Assembly (NCBI GenBank): GCA_014281115.1
Contig: JACONQ010000017.1
Location: forward strand, 2,046,001 to 2,110,000
Source: Laburnicola sp. R22_1
Lineage: Eukaryota > Ascomycota > Dothideomycetes > Pleosporales > Didymosphaeriaceae
Length of the DNA: 64,000 nucleotides
Direction of reading: 5' to 3'
The notes beneath the pieces were generated by a model. The model was given only the letters and a program-made list of their open reading frames with translations, made no database searches and was not told where the DNA came from. Both the position numbers and the translations under genes were made by a program. Of this stretch, positions 34,463-47,586 are shown in pieces. Positions within the stretch are counted from its first letter, which is position 1. Every line of letters starts with the position of its first letter.

Positions 34463-36408
34463 ATGATGGCTGCGTCGCAGAATGTCTCGGTCCAATGGCA
34501 AGAGGCAAAGCCGGAGGGTGGCCTTCTGAATGCTGGGCTGCTGTTCCGCGCGGCAATTGCCTTGGTGATGTTTTTCAGCAATAAAAGTTCCAGACAGTGT
34601 CGCTGACTTGCAGATAGTTCATCGCGTATGGTGTCAGCGGGCTCGTCTATAACGTGTATTTCCATCCTCTCAAGAACATTCCTGGACCGTTCTGGGCGAG
34701 AGCATCGCTGGTGAGAACTTTCGGGATGTACGCAAGGAATTGTCGCGTTGATCAGGTGGTGTAGATATGGCGCTTCTACCATTGTGTAGCCGGGCGCTGG
34801 AATCTCGTTCTTCAGGAAGCGCACAAGCGTTACGGTGCGTCTTGTCTAAAGTGACTGATCCTGTCCATCATCTGACGGCCAGGTAGGAGACGTGTTGCGC
34901 GTGAGCCCGAACGAGCTTTCATTCGCCAGCGCCAGTGCGTACAAAGCCATCTATGGCGGGCAAAAGACTGCGCCAATCGTAAAGAGCGAATTCTACGATA
35001 TGATCGGTCTTGGTTTCGACGAGGGATCTATGGGCTCGGAACGGAATCCTCATGCGGCGTTGCAGAAACGCGAACTGTTTGCCGAAGCCTTTGCTGACAG
35101 GAACTTGGCCAAGCAAGAGGCAACGATGCAAAAGTTGGCCGATTTCTTGGTTGCCAAGATAGCCAAGTTGGGCAATACGGCGCAGGGTATGGACATGGAT
35201 AAGTGGCTCGTGTATTTTGCTTTCGACTTGACAGGAGAAATGGCCTTTGGGGAGTCGTTCGCATGTATGGAAAAAGGTTACCACCCCAGATTCTACCACG
35301 TTGTGACAAAGCTGACCAGGGTTGCAGAAAATGCGCACGAGTGGCTTGAACTTATCATGCCTCTCTTCTTCCTCATCAACATAGCCGACAATTTGAGGCG
35401 ACTTCCTCTCGCGGTGACATTGGCCAGCCGAATTCCCACGAAATGGACGAACGGTATCCGAAATAAGATTGTGAAGTATTCAAAGGACCAGACTGCAAAG
35501 TATGCTCTCTTTTGATCGAGGATGATGCGTTTGACTGACGTGCGCGCCAGGCGTCTTCGACGAGAAGGCCGACAAGATGATTTTTTCGACAACGTGTCTA
35601 ACAAGGTCCGGAAAGGTGAAGTGTCAGAAGAACAAATGGCCGCTCACTTGTTCACCTTGAGGTAAACTGCTTGTTGCATGGAGTGTGTTGCGTATCGATA
35701 TCTGACGTACCCGTAGTGTGGCAGCTGGTGAGACAGCTGCGACGGCCATGACCGGATTGATGTACTACTTGCTTACCAACCTCCGAACTCTTCAACAGCT
35801 GCAGCGGGAAGTACGTGGAGCGTACAAGAACGCCCACGAGATTGATATTGCTTCAACTCTCAAATTGCCCTATCTTCAAGCTGTACTGAAGGAGGCAATG
35901 CGGATTTTCCCCGTGGTACCCCAAGGTCTACCGCGAATATCGCCTGGGGCTGTGATTGAGGGACATTACATCCCAAAAGGAGTAAGCATCCATTGTGAGA
36001 GATCTTTTCGCGCCAATCAGTAACATCCGTAGACCGAAGTGTACGTCTCTGGGTGGTCGGTCACCCATGACGAACGCTATTTCCATGAGCCGTATACTTT
36101 CAAACCGGAGCGCTGGATCGACCCGCAATGCCAAGATGTCAAGCAAGCAAGCCAGCCATTCTCACTCGGATCTCGAGTTTGTCCAGGGAAGCGGTCAGTG
36201 TTTTCCGTCTTCATGAAACGTAGTTGCTGACATTATCAGTTTCGCATACTCGCAGATGTCTATCGAGTTGGCGAAAATGGTGTACAATTACGATATGGAG
36301 CTTGTTGAAAGCAGTCGAAACTGGAGGGAAGACTGTAGGGTCCACTTCTTCTGGTGGAAACCAGCATTGAACGTGCGCTTCCGGCCGCGCGAGGACATGC
36401 TTTCATGA
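34463..36408 (+). CDS. Cytochrome P450 monooxygenase, complete
   Basis: Membrane-anchored haem monooxygenase. Eight exons give 527 aa: 34463-34564, 34618-34710, 34765-34834, 34887-35499, 35551-35661, 35717-35981, 36033-36193, 36240-36408; all seven introns are GT-AG and 46-55 bp. I chose ATG 34463 because it puts a hydrophobic anchor (about residues 20-50) before the Pro-rich hinge FHPLKNIPGPFW. Motifs: I-helix VAAGETAAT (331-339), ExxR EAMR (389-392), PERW (443-446), haem loop FSLGSRVCPG with Cys468. VLRVSPNELSFAS is typical of fungal P450s related to the CYP65 group. Its divergent neighbour is a sesquiterpene cyclase, so oxidation of that hydrocarbon is the likely role. No stops or frameshifts. 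Confidence 0.93.
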
Positions 36409-36480
36409 TGGTTATGCGGAAACTGTTGACTTGGTGCTGTATCATAGTAGTTTGGTAGCGCCACTCTGCACCACAATTGT

Positions 36481-39400
36481 CAACAAACAAATCCAGTCCA
36501 AATCCACCCGTTGACTTGATTTGATGTGCCTCAACAGCGCTAGAGGACTTGATTGGGAGGTCTTGGCAGCAGTTTGTACTTGATTTAGAAGTCGGATTTG
36601 CAAATATTAATCTAAAATTATAGTGTTGTACTGCAGTTTGGCAGCTAATCGTCCCATTTAGATACACTATACAAAGTCTCAATTGCTGCGTCAGTAAGAT
36701 TGCTCTCATCAACCTCATTGTCGCTGCTCATAAAACCAGCCTTTAGCCAGCTCCGCACACACTGCAGAGCAGCTAGTAACTATAAGCTTATTTTGCGCCG
36801 CTTCGGCTCTAATAAGTCTCCAAGTTCGCTGAACAAGCGCTCACACTCCGCGCTAGAGGCTGGAATACTCATTATATTAAGCGCAAACTGCGCTAACGCT
36901 AGGTACTTGTTGCGTAACCCAAGCCAATAGCGGACTGGGTTACCTTCTCAATCGAAGTCGGCGCGGCTCTAACGCGGCTCACAAGCCCGCCAGCGCTCAT
37001 ACTCATCGCCAGTTTCTTTATCAAAGTCGCTCTCCGCCTCAATAATCGCGTCAACGGCGTCGTTAATAGTGTTGGACCGCTTAACCAGCGGGCGTAGAGG
37101 CGGCCAGGGAGCAACAGTACCGCTATAGAGGCGCCAAAGTTGCTAAAAGGCAGCGTCGGCAGCCGCCAATTGAGCTAGGTCACCCGCCCAAGCGACTTTA
37201 CAGTAGTTACAATAGCGCTAGTGAAGTACAATCGCAGCGTAATAGGCAGTACTGTCGCTTAGTTTGCTGTAATAGAGCTTTAGTTTGGCGACAGCGCCGC
37301 GCAGGTTGATAGCCAAATGGTCTTCCAGAGCGTCTTCTTGCTCAAAGTCAACATCGCGATAGGTAATTAAGCGCTCTTCATAAGCGCTTATAAGCTGCTC
37401 AAAGGTAGGGATAACCTCATAAATGGCGCCAAAGCGCCCATTAAGCTTGCGATCGCCTGGCTGCTTGCTCTTGCCGCAACCTTCTAGCCGCTCTATAGCT
37501 GCTTTAAGCGGCTTTAACACATCCACATACTCAGTAATAACTGCCCAGTCTACTACTTGTAGACCGGTTAATCGCATCCACACCAGAGCAGCTAGCAGCT
37601 TATTAGTTTTTTAATCAAGCGCTTTAATCCGTAAGATGTGGTGTTTGGCGTAGTTAGTAATAGGACGTTAGAGGATAAGCCCACGCTTAAAGGCAGCACA
37701 ATAGCTGTTCCAGCGTGTAACGCACGCCTTAACAACAGCCAATAATAAGGCCTTGTTTATAGGGTCTTTAGCTAACGCGAGGCGCTGGAAAGTAGAGAAA
37801 CTAGAGTACTGTTTTGGCGTACTAATAAAGTTAATAATGTCTAGAAACACTCCCAAAGGCCCTAGCTGCCGCCACTTATTTATAAACTTCTCCTCATCCT
37901 TCTTATGCTTTGGGTCATTATTGTAGGCGTCTTTATCCTTGCCAAACATAACAGTTTGGCTAATAAGGTTAATAGTGTAGCAACTACAACAAAGGCGGCG
38001 TTAAGCGGCAGTAAATCTATACTGTTTACTTAAGTACTCCACTACTATATTGTTACTTGCAGCGTTATCTAACACAAAGTAACCTAGCTTCTCCGCCGTT
38101 ATATCAAACGCCTGCAGCGCTTTGTTAACACATTCGCCTATCCTCTCGCCGCTATAGACGCTAGCAAGCTGCGGCAGCGCGATAGGTAAGTCTTAAATCC
38201 TGCCCACAGTGTTAACGTAGTAAGCAACAACACTAAAGAAGCCATGCTTGCCACCTTTTACAGTCCAGCCGTCAAAGCTAATATGCACCTTACTGCTCGC
38301 AGTCGCTAATTCTACTTTAATAATAGGAATAAGGTAGTTATAGAGCCGCAGTACAAACCTTAACACGCTATTATAGCTTGTTCATAGCGCTTAAACTGTT
38401 GTAGGATTAGCGAACTGTAGCATGCGCCAGAAGCTCTCAGTCTTAAATTCGCGCAGTAGATGGTTATTCTTAACAAGCTATTGCACAGCGGCGAGCTAGA
38501 AGCCTTAAATATTAAAGTTACTTAGCTTATTAACCACAGCTTATATAACAGGTACGCCCTTCTTTATCGCGTTAAAGATAGTTAACTAACCACCTAGCAG
38601 CTGTGGCAGCTGCTTCCCGCGCGCAGTTAGGCGATGGCCGCGCCTTTGACAACCCAGGTGCTTCGCCACAAAGCTTATAGCATTTGTCACCTCAATTATA
38701 CTGCTTGTTAGCGCGTTATGGTAGTAGAAGCGGCATACAAAGAAGGTACGCTTAGGCTTATTAGCCGTAATTTGTGCAGGACTTTGCTTTAACGCGACGC
38801 GATAGCTGTACTAAAAGACCCAGCTCTTCTTGCCAATAAGAGTACGCTGTGGCACCTGGTACCAAGCTAGCTTCTCCTAATTAATGTTATTGTAATTGTC
38901 CGCAAAGCGCTTGTCAAAGCCGCCGCTAACAATATTATTATCCTCCACAGTCAAAGCCTCCGTGGCTACCTTTGACGCTGATAATGGCGTTAACAACGCC
39001 TGCAACTCTAGCAACTATAGCTCCTACAGCCGCTATAAGGCATCTATAACCTGGCTAACAAGCGGGTCTTTAGCGGGCATGGCTGGCTGGCTGGCTCCCT
39101 GTAATAGCGACGATTAAGGCAATGGCGGCGCAGTTAGCTGCGTTTTGGGCAGCTCTATTAGCTAACTGGCAGTGCCAGCTGGCAGCGAGTCGCCTTTAAT
39201 AGCCCGCTAGGTGCGTACTTTCTAACGCTTGCCGCGACCTCCACCTTCATTAGTCACCTCTACGGCGCTGTTGGCGCGTACTCTGGCGCGTGCGTTGCCA
39301 TCAATGGCGCGTTTGGGGGGCATCTCGGGCTATTAGCAAGCCCACAAGGTAAGCAAAGGCAGCAAAAAGTACGCAATAAGTTAACTGCAATAGCTAAAAC

Positions 39401-39715
39401 ACCAACAAAAGTACGCTAATGGATAGGCGATAGTAACAAAACAGCGCGTCAAGTGCGCGATAAGATGGCTAGGGGGCCTGGGCGTGATACCAGCAGTAAG
39501 TTGTGGCCAATTAACAGCTCTAAATAAGCCAACTTTTGCAGCAACACCCGCTCGCTTCTATAGCTAAATAACACTATCAAATCTATTAAATCTCCAAGTT
39601 AAATCTTTATTTTGGACTTGATTTCCGCCTTAATTTATACGGCAAAGACTTGATTTACTTGATTTGGCAACTCGGCCGTTCGAAGCTCGAGATTTAGAAG
39701 TATATTTAATTGTTG
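36481..39715 (-). mobile_element. hAT-family DNA transposon, lightly RIP-mutated
   Basis: 3235 bp flanked by the 8-bp duplication ACAATTGT (36473-36480 and 39716-39723), itself a palindrome. The ends are short inverted repeats beginning CAACAA; subterminal words such as ACTTGATTT recur near both ends. The transposase runs on the minus strand. Its left end is 72 bp past the P450 stop codon. At the right it abuts a copia fragment. 8-bp duplications are diagnostic for hAT. Confidence 0.9.
36645..39323 (-). pseudogene. hAT transposase, one frame with stops
   Basis: Minus-strand frame of 893 codons from ATG 39323 (MPPKRAIDGNARARVRANS) to the TAG at 36645-36647 with no frameshift, only stops of RIP type. 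The RNase-H-like catalytic domain starts at about 38290-38180 with HISFDGWTVKGGKHGFFSVV. RLCCSCYTINLI follows, then CVTRWNSYCAAFKRG. The C-terminal dimerisation region is FALNIMSIPASSAECERLFS and LQCVRSWLKAGF. It would bind the CAACAA ends and catalyse cut-and-paste transposition. Restoring the stops is not implied by anything here; this copy is broken. Confidence 0.88.
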
Positions 39716-39719
39716 ACAA

Positions 39720-40785
39720 TTGTGCCACGGACATCACCATAAGGAATTAGACATGTCCACATTAACGTACGACCCTTGCTTATTGGTCACAAACGGGGAC
39801 GCAGACGCCTTCAGACTCGTCGGCATGCAGACCGACAATACCCTCATGCTTAGGACAGCCGCATTCTCGTCGCTCAAAGAGAAAAAGCTTAAAGACGCAC
39901 AGTTCTAATTAAAGCCAAAGACTGTCCTAACGCTAGACGTGCAACTAGACTTTAACAGTTGCACGCTTACAATAGAAAATAGCGAAGCGATCTTAAACCT
40001 TAAGCAAAAGGGACAAGGAGGAAAGATTAAGCTTGTGGACATTAAGGCGCACAATCGCGCGCAACAGTACACAGAACAGCGCGCCCGCAGGGCGTACATC
40101 GCCTTAACATACTAACTAGAGGCTTCTTTTAATTTGTCTGTAGCCGCGCAAGCGCAGCAACCTTTAGATAAGGACATCAGGGCGCTTAACAAGCGCCTTA
40201 AATAGCAGATAGAGAACCTCAACCGCGGTCTGCGCTACGTACCTATTAACCTTATTAATGCCAAGTTAATAGTCTTTATAGACAGCTTATTTGCCAACAA
40301 CAAGGACCTTAGTTTGCAGCTAGGCTTTATATTAATACTTATTAATAAGTCTATAGATGTTAATAACACCTTTATAATCTGTGGCAATGTAATCTACTAC
40401 AGCTCTACAAAATGCAAACGCGTCACACAAAGCGTACTGGCCTTAGAAATCTATAGTATAGTTAATAGTTTTAACATCGGCATCGCTATTGCAACCACCT
40501 TAAGGATAATCACAGAACGCCTTAGACTACCTGCAATTCCCTTAGTTATCTGCACAGATTCGTACTCGCTGTACAAGTGTCTAGTAAAGCTTAGGACAAC
40601 AAAGGAAAAGCGCCTTATAATCGACATTATGGCGTTGCGCCAGTTATATGAGCGTCGCGAGATCACTAAGATCTGCTAGATTAATAGTGAAGACAATCCT
40701 GCGGACGCTTTTACTAAGGCATTACCAAACCGCGCCCTTAAGCACCTTATTAATAGGAATAAGTTAACAGTCCAAGTTAAGGGCT
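39720..40785 (+). pseudogene. Ty1/copia RT-RNase H fragment, 5' truncated
   Basis: A single plus-strand frame reads the end of a copia polyprotein: HGHHHKELDMSTLTYDPCLL, VGMQTDNTLML (the palm-domain region), then RNase H with LGFILILINKSIDVNNTF, IYYSSTKCKRVTQSVLALE, ICTDSYSLYKCL and the terminal NPADAFTKAL. Stops at 39906-39908, 40112-40114, 40203-40205 and 40677-40679 are RIP-like. Everything upstream is missing: the fragment starts at the right border of the hAT element. Confidence 0.85.
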
Positions 40786-40886
40786 AGGTATAGAGGCTAA
40801 CAGGCTCTAATGTTTAATGCTTTACACACAGTTAATATGGACACATATAGTTACTACTAAGCTATTTAGAAAGAAAAGATTTCTAG

Positions 40887-41081
40887 TGTTAGATTATAGG
40901 CATTAGTAGATATATTAGCTGCCCAATAATGCCTAATAGACCGCCTTAATCCTACTTCGGTCCTACTTGGACAAGAGCATGTACACCTCTGTAGCATCCA
41001 CACGAAGATAAGAATAAGAATCAATCTTCAAATGTAATCCGTTTTTAGTTCCTTTCCTTTCACTAGTGAGAGCCTATCCAA

Positions 41082-41083
<2 letters not shown>
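40887..41083 (+). repeat. 3' LTR of the copia fragment
   Basis: 197 bp beginning TGTTAGATTATAGG and ending CTATCCAACA, preceded by a purine-rich run (GAAAGAAAAGA). Includes AATAAGAATCAATC, a likely processing region. Its 5' partner is lost, so this is inferred from position and ends. Confidence 0.68.
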
Positions 41084-41363
<280 letters not shown>

Positions 41364-41399
41364 TAGTATATTTACACAGTATTATAAGTAGTAACTAGG

Positions 41400-42073
41400 T
41401 AAAGATACTAGTGCGTATACCTTTTATTATTATTTTCTTTAATAGTAGTTAACTATATACAGTAATATATAGTAAAATTATAGTTATAGTTATCTTAAAG
41501 GTACTTCTTTAGTAGGTAAAAATCCTAGAGCTCTACTATATATACTATATACGCTAGACTATTACTATTATATAATTACTTATATAGTAGCTATAGGCTA
41601 ACCTTCTTAAGCTAAATAATCTAGAGATCTATCCTTCCTATGTAGCTTAGATCTAGTAAGCCTTTTAGATGCTATATACCTATTTCTTTAAATATAGCTC
41701 TTAGCGTCTTAATATATTATAGTATTACTACTTTATTAATTTGTATATTTTTAGGTACTATAGGTATAAGGGCAAGGCGTGTTAACTTTTAGAGCAATTC
41801 TAATATAGTAGAGAATATAATAAGTAAGTATTACTAGATATTTAAACCTATAGTGCAGACTTATAGAAAGCTAGTTAATAGTTCTACCTATAGTAATGCG
41901 TTATATATACTTATAGTATATAAGTATAGAGTAATTACTAATATATATATAGATATAGTACACTAAACTAATATTACGTAATTAATAACTAAGTGTATAT
42001 AATATATAATTACTATGGCTAGCTAACATCCTTTTTAGTAAAAATAGCCTAATAAAAATAAAAAAGTATAAGG
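41400..42073. other. AT-rich tract, no gene
   Basis: Degenerate sequence. The minus strand has faint transposase-like texture but no motif I can defend. Confidence 0.45.
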
Positions 42074-42075
42074 TA

Positions 42076-44241
42076 CAGTGGGGTAACAAAAAAACGAATC
42101 TTTTTTCATATCCTTTTTAAAATATAATAACTTACCTATTTAATCATAAAGAAATTATAGAGTTTATATATATAATAGAGAAGGTTAGTAAATTTAATAA
42201 GGTATGCTTATGTAATGCTGACTAATTAGCGTAAAAGAGATTTTTAATCTTAAACATAAGGGTTTTTAAAAAGCGAAAATTAAAATCTAAAAACTTTTTT
42301 ATTAGGTTATAAAATCTATTTATAGTTTAATATTATCTAGTTATTAATTACCCCTATCTATATAAAGATTTTTAGTATAGGTTATTTCCTAAAATTACTT
42401 TTAATACTTAATTATTGACTTAGCTATAAAAAATCTATTTTATAATCTAATTAAGTATAAATAGTATTACCTAATAGCCAAAAGCCTAATAAATATTATA
42501 AAGATAGTAGAATTATAGTATTAAAGTTATTTTTAATGTATTATTTAAACTTTAATTATTTATATAGTTTAAGGCCCTATAACTTTTCTATTACGTAATC
42601 CTATAGTCTATAGTCGGCTTGCCAAACACCTTTTTTAACCTTTTCTTTTAGTTTAAGGTTAAAGTAGATTAAGATAGAAGGTTATTATATACTATATACA
42701 GCACCTAATTTTAATTAAAGACTAACCTTAAATACTACCTAATAATACAACAATAGTTTAAATTTACTCATACCCTATTTATACCTTATAAGCTTCTAAC
42801 CTATATAAAGTTTACTTATAGCGTACATAGCACACCTAGCTTATTACTACTACTATTATTAGTTATCCGCACTCACACGCTAAAAAAGCTAACTTAATAG
42901 TAATAATAGTAATAATAGTTAGAAAGATCTTATAGATCTATATAACACTCTTACTACTATATAGCTTATTAATAAATACCTTATTATCCTCCTTTTACGT
43001 CCCCTATTAGATAATTCTACTACTAATAAGGAGTAATTACATTTACTAGAGCGGAGATTTAATCTTATAGTTCTTCGCAAACTAGATAAGCTATTAACCT
43101 AACTAGTACACTAGGACTACCTTATAGATAGTTAAGTATACTCGCCCCTTACACTAGATAAGCATTTAGACAGAATAGAACTCTAGCGTAGTTACTTTAA
43201 CAGCCTCTTTAATAGTAGTAGTATAAATCTTTAGTATGTACTTTTTAGCAATAGTAAGTACTTCTTTAGAAATAATATTAATGCCTAGATAGATAGTAGG
43301 GCGTAGGCGTAAAGAGACAATAGTAGAAGATTTATTAAGAATAATCTTAATACAGCAATAGAGCAACAGTATATCTAGTATATATTATCTTTATCCTACT
43401 ACTATAAGTATAGCAGTACATACCTATTAATATAGTAAATACTAAATATTAACTTATGTTATTTATAATAATCTAGATAGTAGTTTATAATAGTTAGAAT
43501 AGTAAAAATAAATAGAACTTATAGCGTGGCTATAGTAAAGCCTTTTATCTCTTTTTTAAAGTTCTAACTATAGCCTCTTTATAACTTAACTTTATCTATA
43601 GGAGCTATGCGCGCTAAGACCGCTAAGCTCGCTTAGTAGTTTAAACGCGCTTTTTTTTATAATTACCTTTTTTACGTTCTTTTTAATTACTAAGCAAGGG
43701 GCTTTACTTTTTTTATTATATTATTTAAGATAAAAGTCTTTATCGTGCTACCCCTAGGTAGTTAATTTAACGCCACATAGTCTATAATTTTAATATAAGA
43801 TTATGTACTAGGTAACCTAATTATATAAATCTTATAGCTTACTAGCTATAGTTTTAAAAAAATAGCATTTCTTTAGTTTTTTAAGTATACTTTTAGTGGG
43901 AAAAAAAAACCTTAGATAAAAAAATTGGAAAGATAATCTATACTAAAGATTTAATATAATACTATACTAAGCTATAGTATTTATATATATAAAAATTATC
44001 TTTTTCTATACGTCTAGAAAAAGGTTATAGGGGGTTTAAAATAGAGGTTTTAAAACTCCTAAGTTTAGGTACTTCTATATACCTAGTTTATAATTACTAA
44101 GCATAATTTTAATAGATTACCAAAGACTACTATATGTTCTCTATAATATATAAAAATTAAAATTTTAATAATTAGTTAAATAAAAAGGTATAAGCTTTAA
44201 AAAGAGTTAAAAAAATATTAGTTTATTTTATCACACCACTA
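42076..44241. mobile_element. Decayed TA-inserting DNA transposon with CAGTGGGGTAACA ends
   Basis: Left end TA-CAGTGGGGTAACAAAAAAAC at 42074; at the right, TTATCACACCACTA-TA at 44228-44243 is its mutated inverse (about 9 of 13 end bases agree). Size 2166 bp fits a pogo or Tc1 element. The interior is so mutated that I cannot read a transposase; a short minus-strand open stretch (43166-43366) has no recognisable motif. A block at 43665-43770 (TTTTTAATTACTAAGCA, then a TAAAAGTCTTTATC region) is shared with 56557-56852. Confidence 0.5.
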
Positions 44242-44709
44242 TAATTATATAAAGAAAGAAAATAATATAATAGAACTAACTTTAGTAATAATTACTTTTA
44301 TTTAAAAGGAGTGTAAATAGAAAAAAAGATTTTATAGTATATAGGCTATAGTATATAGGTATTAAATACTACTATATAATACTATTATATAGTAATATTA
44401 AAACCTTAACACTCTGAGGTACTCTTGCCTATATGGTATATAGATAAAAATCTAGACTTACAATATATTAGAGTGTTATTACCTACTAAAAGGCACTATT
44501 TAAGTTCTAATCAACTTCTATATTATGGAAAGCTATTACTCCTAAAAACTTTAAAATATAATAGCTCTATAGATTCTATATATATTAGTTTAAGGCCCCT
44601 AAAAAAACTAAAAGTATTACTAAAAAGCTAAAAGGGCACTATTTATAACTATAGCTGCAAGTAAACTTTTTCTATTACTCTAGTGCTTTTAATAATATAT
44701 TAGCCTATA

Positions 44710-46558
44710 ACGTATTCTATTAGTAAGCCGGCCACATTAGTGAGCCGGCCACTTTTCCTTGGCACGACCAACTCATATTATAACTCTTTAATTTTATCGC
44801 TATTAAACAAGGAGCCTACGTACGTTATACTTATATCTAATTTAGAAGATACCTTTGTATCTTTTTTATATATTTGCGCGTTATATCTAGTCCCCCTATA
44901 GTGTTTATAGCGCTGTAGAGCTAGTTAGGCTCTTTCTTAATTACTACTACTACAAGCCTTCTTTAATCGCTAAGGCGCCTGCGACGCCTTAGTAGCTACC
45001 TGCGCTGTCGTAGTCCTATACTCTATAGTCCTATCCTGCGAGATTCGCTTTCTTTTGCGTAATTTCCACTTAGTTATTACTACTAATTACTTCTTAAGCT
45101 TATAGACGCGGGCGATTAAAAGAGTATTTTAATATAGTATAAGTTTACTACCTTTTATAAGCTAAGAGAAGCTAGCCTAAGCTATAATAAGTAATTAAGT
45201 AAAGGAGTTGCTTACTAGCTTTAACTAGGATCTAAACTTATGCGTATTACTTAGTGTTTTTAATTACTATAGCGTCTCCTATAGTAGGGGTGCTAGTAGA
45301 GCACGCAGCTATACTTTAAGGCGATCCAACACTATCTGCGCGTTAATAGGGATAAGGCCTAATACCTTAAAGGCCTTATAATAGTTCTCCTCTATAAACA
45401 CGTTAAAAAACGCGTCTTTAAAGGCTAGGAGGAAGCCTTCCTTATTAATATAGAAGACGCGTCTGCGTGCTAAGTCTCTAATGCACTAAGAGTACTTGCG
45501 TTTTAATAGTAAGAAGCAGACTATATTAAGTGGCTAGAGGATGTGCAATAAGTAAGGTGGTATATAGAGGGTAAGGATCTTGTTTTTAAGGTAGTAGTCC
45601 TTAAAATCCTAGTTAAGATAGCTCTTATAGCTGTCTAAAATAAGCAGTCTGTACCCCTCTACCTAGCGCGCCTTTATATGCGCGTTAAAATACTTTAACC
45701 ACTCTAGACTAAGTATATTACTAGTCTAGCTGTTCTTAGAGACTAAGAGCTTCTAATTGCGTGGTATATCTGCCTTCTTATACTACGCAGAGATGTAAAC
45801 GCGTCCTTTATAGATAATAAAAGGTAGAGTTATATACCTAGCAGTACAAATACTCTACATAATAGTAACACACTTGCAATTACCTAGCTAAATAAGCTTA
45901 GATTAAGCACGTCTTTCTGCGCCTGTAACAAGCTTTATTAAGCCAATAACGCCTATCTAGAAGCTAGTCTTATTAAAGTTGTGCATATTATTATTATAGA
46001 CGCTATACTTAGCTTTAGTATCCTCCACTAGCTTAAACAACGTGCTAATTATCTCTAGATTCTTCTAGAGTATTCTCTAGCAGTCTTTAGCTTAATTAAA
46101 GGCTATTTTAAGCTTAGTTGAGCGCGTTACAAAGCGCTCAGCCTAGCGCTTACTAATAGGCTAGCTACTGCGTATACCTAGCAGTTTGTTAGCTATATCT
46201 TCTACCTTATATAGCTAGGGCGTGAATCCTCGCAAATTAAGGTTAAGGATATATTAGACAATTGTTTGCTCTTTGGTTATAATAAGTTTCTAAATCCCTA
46301 GTTAAGTTTAGACGCGTAGAGTAATTCTGTAAAGCCAATTAGAGAGGCGCTAGTGTTTAATATTAAAGGTAGCAGCTGCGCGTTATAGGCTTTAAATTTG
46401 GCTAGAAGTATAGGCCTTAAGAGCAAGGTTAATTCTGCCTTCTTAGTTAACTAATATCGCATTGTGTTGTAGAGACATATTAGAGTTACTAAAGCGTTAG
46501 TTGTGCTAAGAAAAAGTGGCCGGCTCACTAATGTGGCCGGCTTACTAACAGAATACGT
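44710..46558 (-). mobile_element. pogo/Fot1-type DNA transposon 3
   Basis: 1849 bp, TA duplication at 44708-44709 and 46559-46560; removing it restores the sequence of gypsy copy 1 across the junction. Both ends start ACGTATTCT(A/G)TTAGTAAG, and each inverted repeat contains GCCGGCCAC twice, about 20 bp apart. The CpG-rich motif is preserved while the interior is AT-shifted. Confidence 0.9.
44880..46500 (-). pseudogene. Transposase relic of pogo/Fot1 element 3
   Basis: Minus-strand DDE_1 core: NMHNFNKTSF (first catalytic Asp now Asn), then GNCKCVTIM and LPFIIYKGRVYISA, then YRLLILDSYKSY (second Asp kept), then ILTLYIPPYLLHILQPLNIV (third Asp now Asn). The N-terminal helix-turn-helix region is only vaguely readable. 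Stops are RIP-type. Same general type as the transposase at 3-1277 but a different family and without a visible zinc knuckle. Confidence 0.82.
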
Positions 46559-47586
46559 TATTTATTTTATAATTATATTAGTATATAATATAATAAAATA
46601 AAAGGTAGAATTATAAACCGTATTTTATTTAAAAGTCTTACCTTTATAAATAGCGTAGTTAATTGTCTTTATATAATAATATTACTTTATTTTATATTTT
46701 ATATTAGTCTAAGCGCGCTTTTTAGTAAAGTAATAAACTAATTTATAGATATTACTACTATTATAAATATAAAGATTGTAATTATATAGCTTAAATAAGC
46801 CAAGAAGTAATTAGTTAATAAAAAGCGCTATAAGAATAATTATATATACTTAATATAGTTTATAAGCCTCTTAGTAGTTTTATAAATTTATTTTTATTTT
46901 TATTAAAGTTAGTACTATAAAGAAAGGCCTAAATAGCTATAAGGCTATTAAGCTTAGCGTTAAAGTTAATAGGGCACTATATTATCTTAGTTAGTATTAT
47001 AAGAGCGTCTAATATAGGTATATATTACTATAAAATAATATTTATTTTAAATTAAGTAATTTCTACACCTAGATAGCTAAACTTTATTAATTTAAATTAA
47101 TAGAATATGCTTAGTATCTGGTAAATAATAAGCATAGAAAAGGTCTTTTTATAAATATGTTTATTATAATAGATATAAGAATTAGTGCTAGTAAGTTAGT
47201 TATAAGCTAACTCTATCTATTATATAGTAAGTATCTTTTTAAAGGCTATTATACTATAAAAGAAAATATTAGAAAATATTTAAATAATAGAAGCACAATA
47301 GTATATATTAAATTAACTAGTAAAAGAATAAAAAATAAAGATAGTGTAAAGATAGGCAAAAATTAAAATAATTACGCTAAGTGTTACTTAACAGCACTTT
47401 AAACTTTTAAATTAGTTAAATACTTTAAAGCACTTTAATAGCGTAATAGCGCCTAATATAATAATAATTATTACTATATACTTATAAAACTAGTAATTAT
47501 TTACTTTTTAGATAGAAATAATAAGATATTATATACTTTTATCTCTTAGGACAACGTAAGTTAGGTTAATTCTAAAAGAAGAATAC

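Noticed and set aside
36260..36718. Minus-strand 152-codon open frame over the P450 end
   Set aside because: It spans the P450 last exon, the hAT target duplication and the hAT end, so it is an accidental frame.
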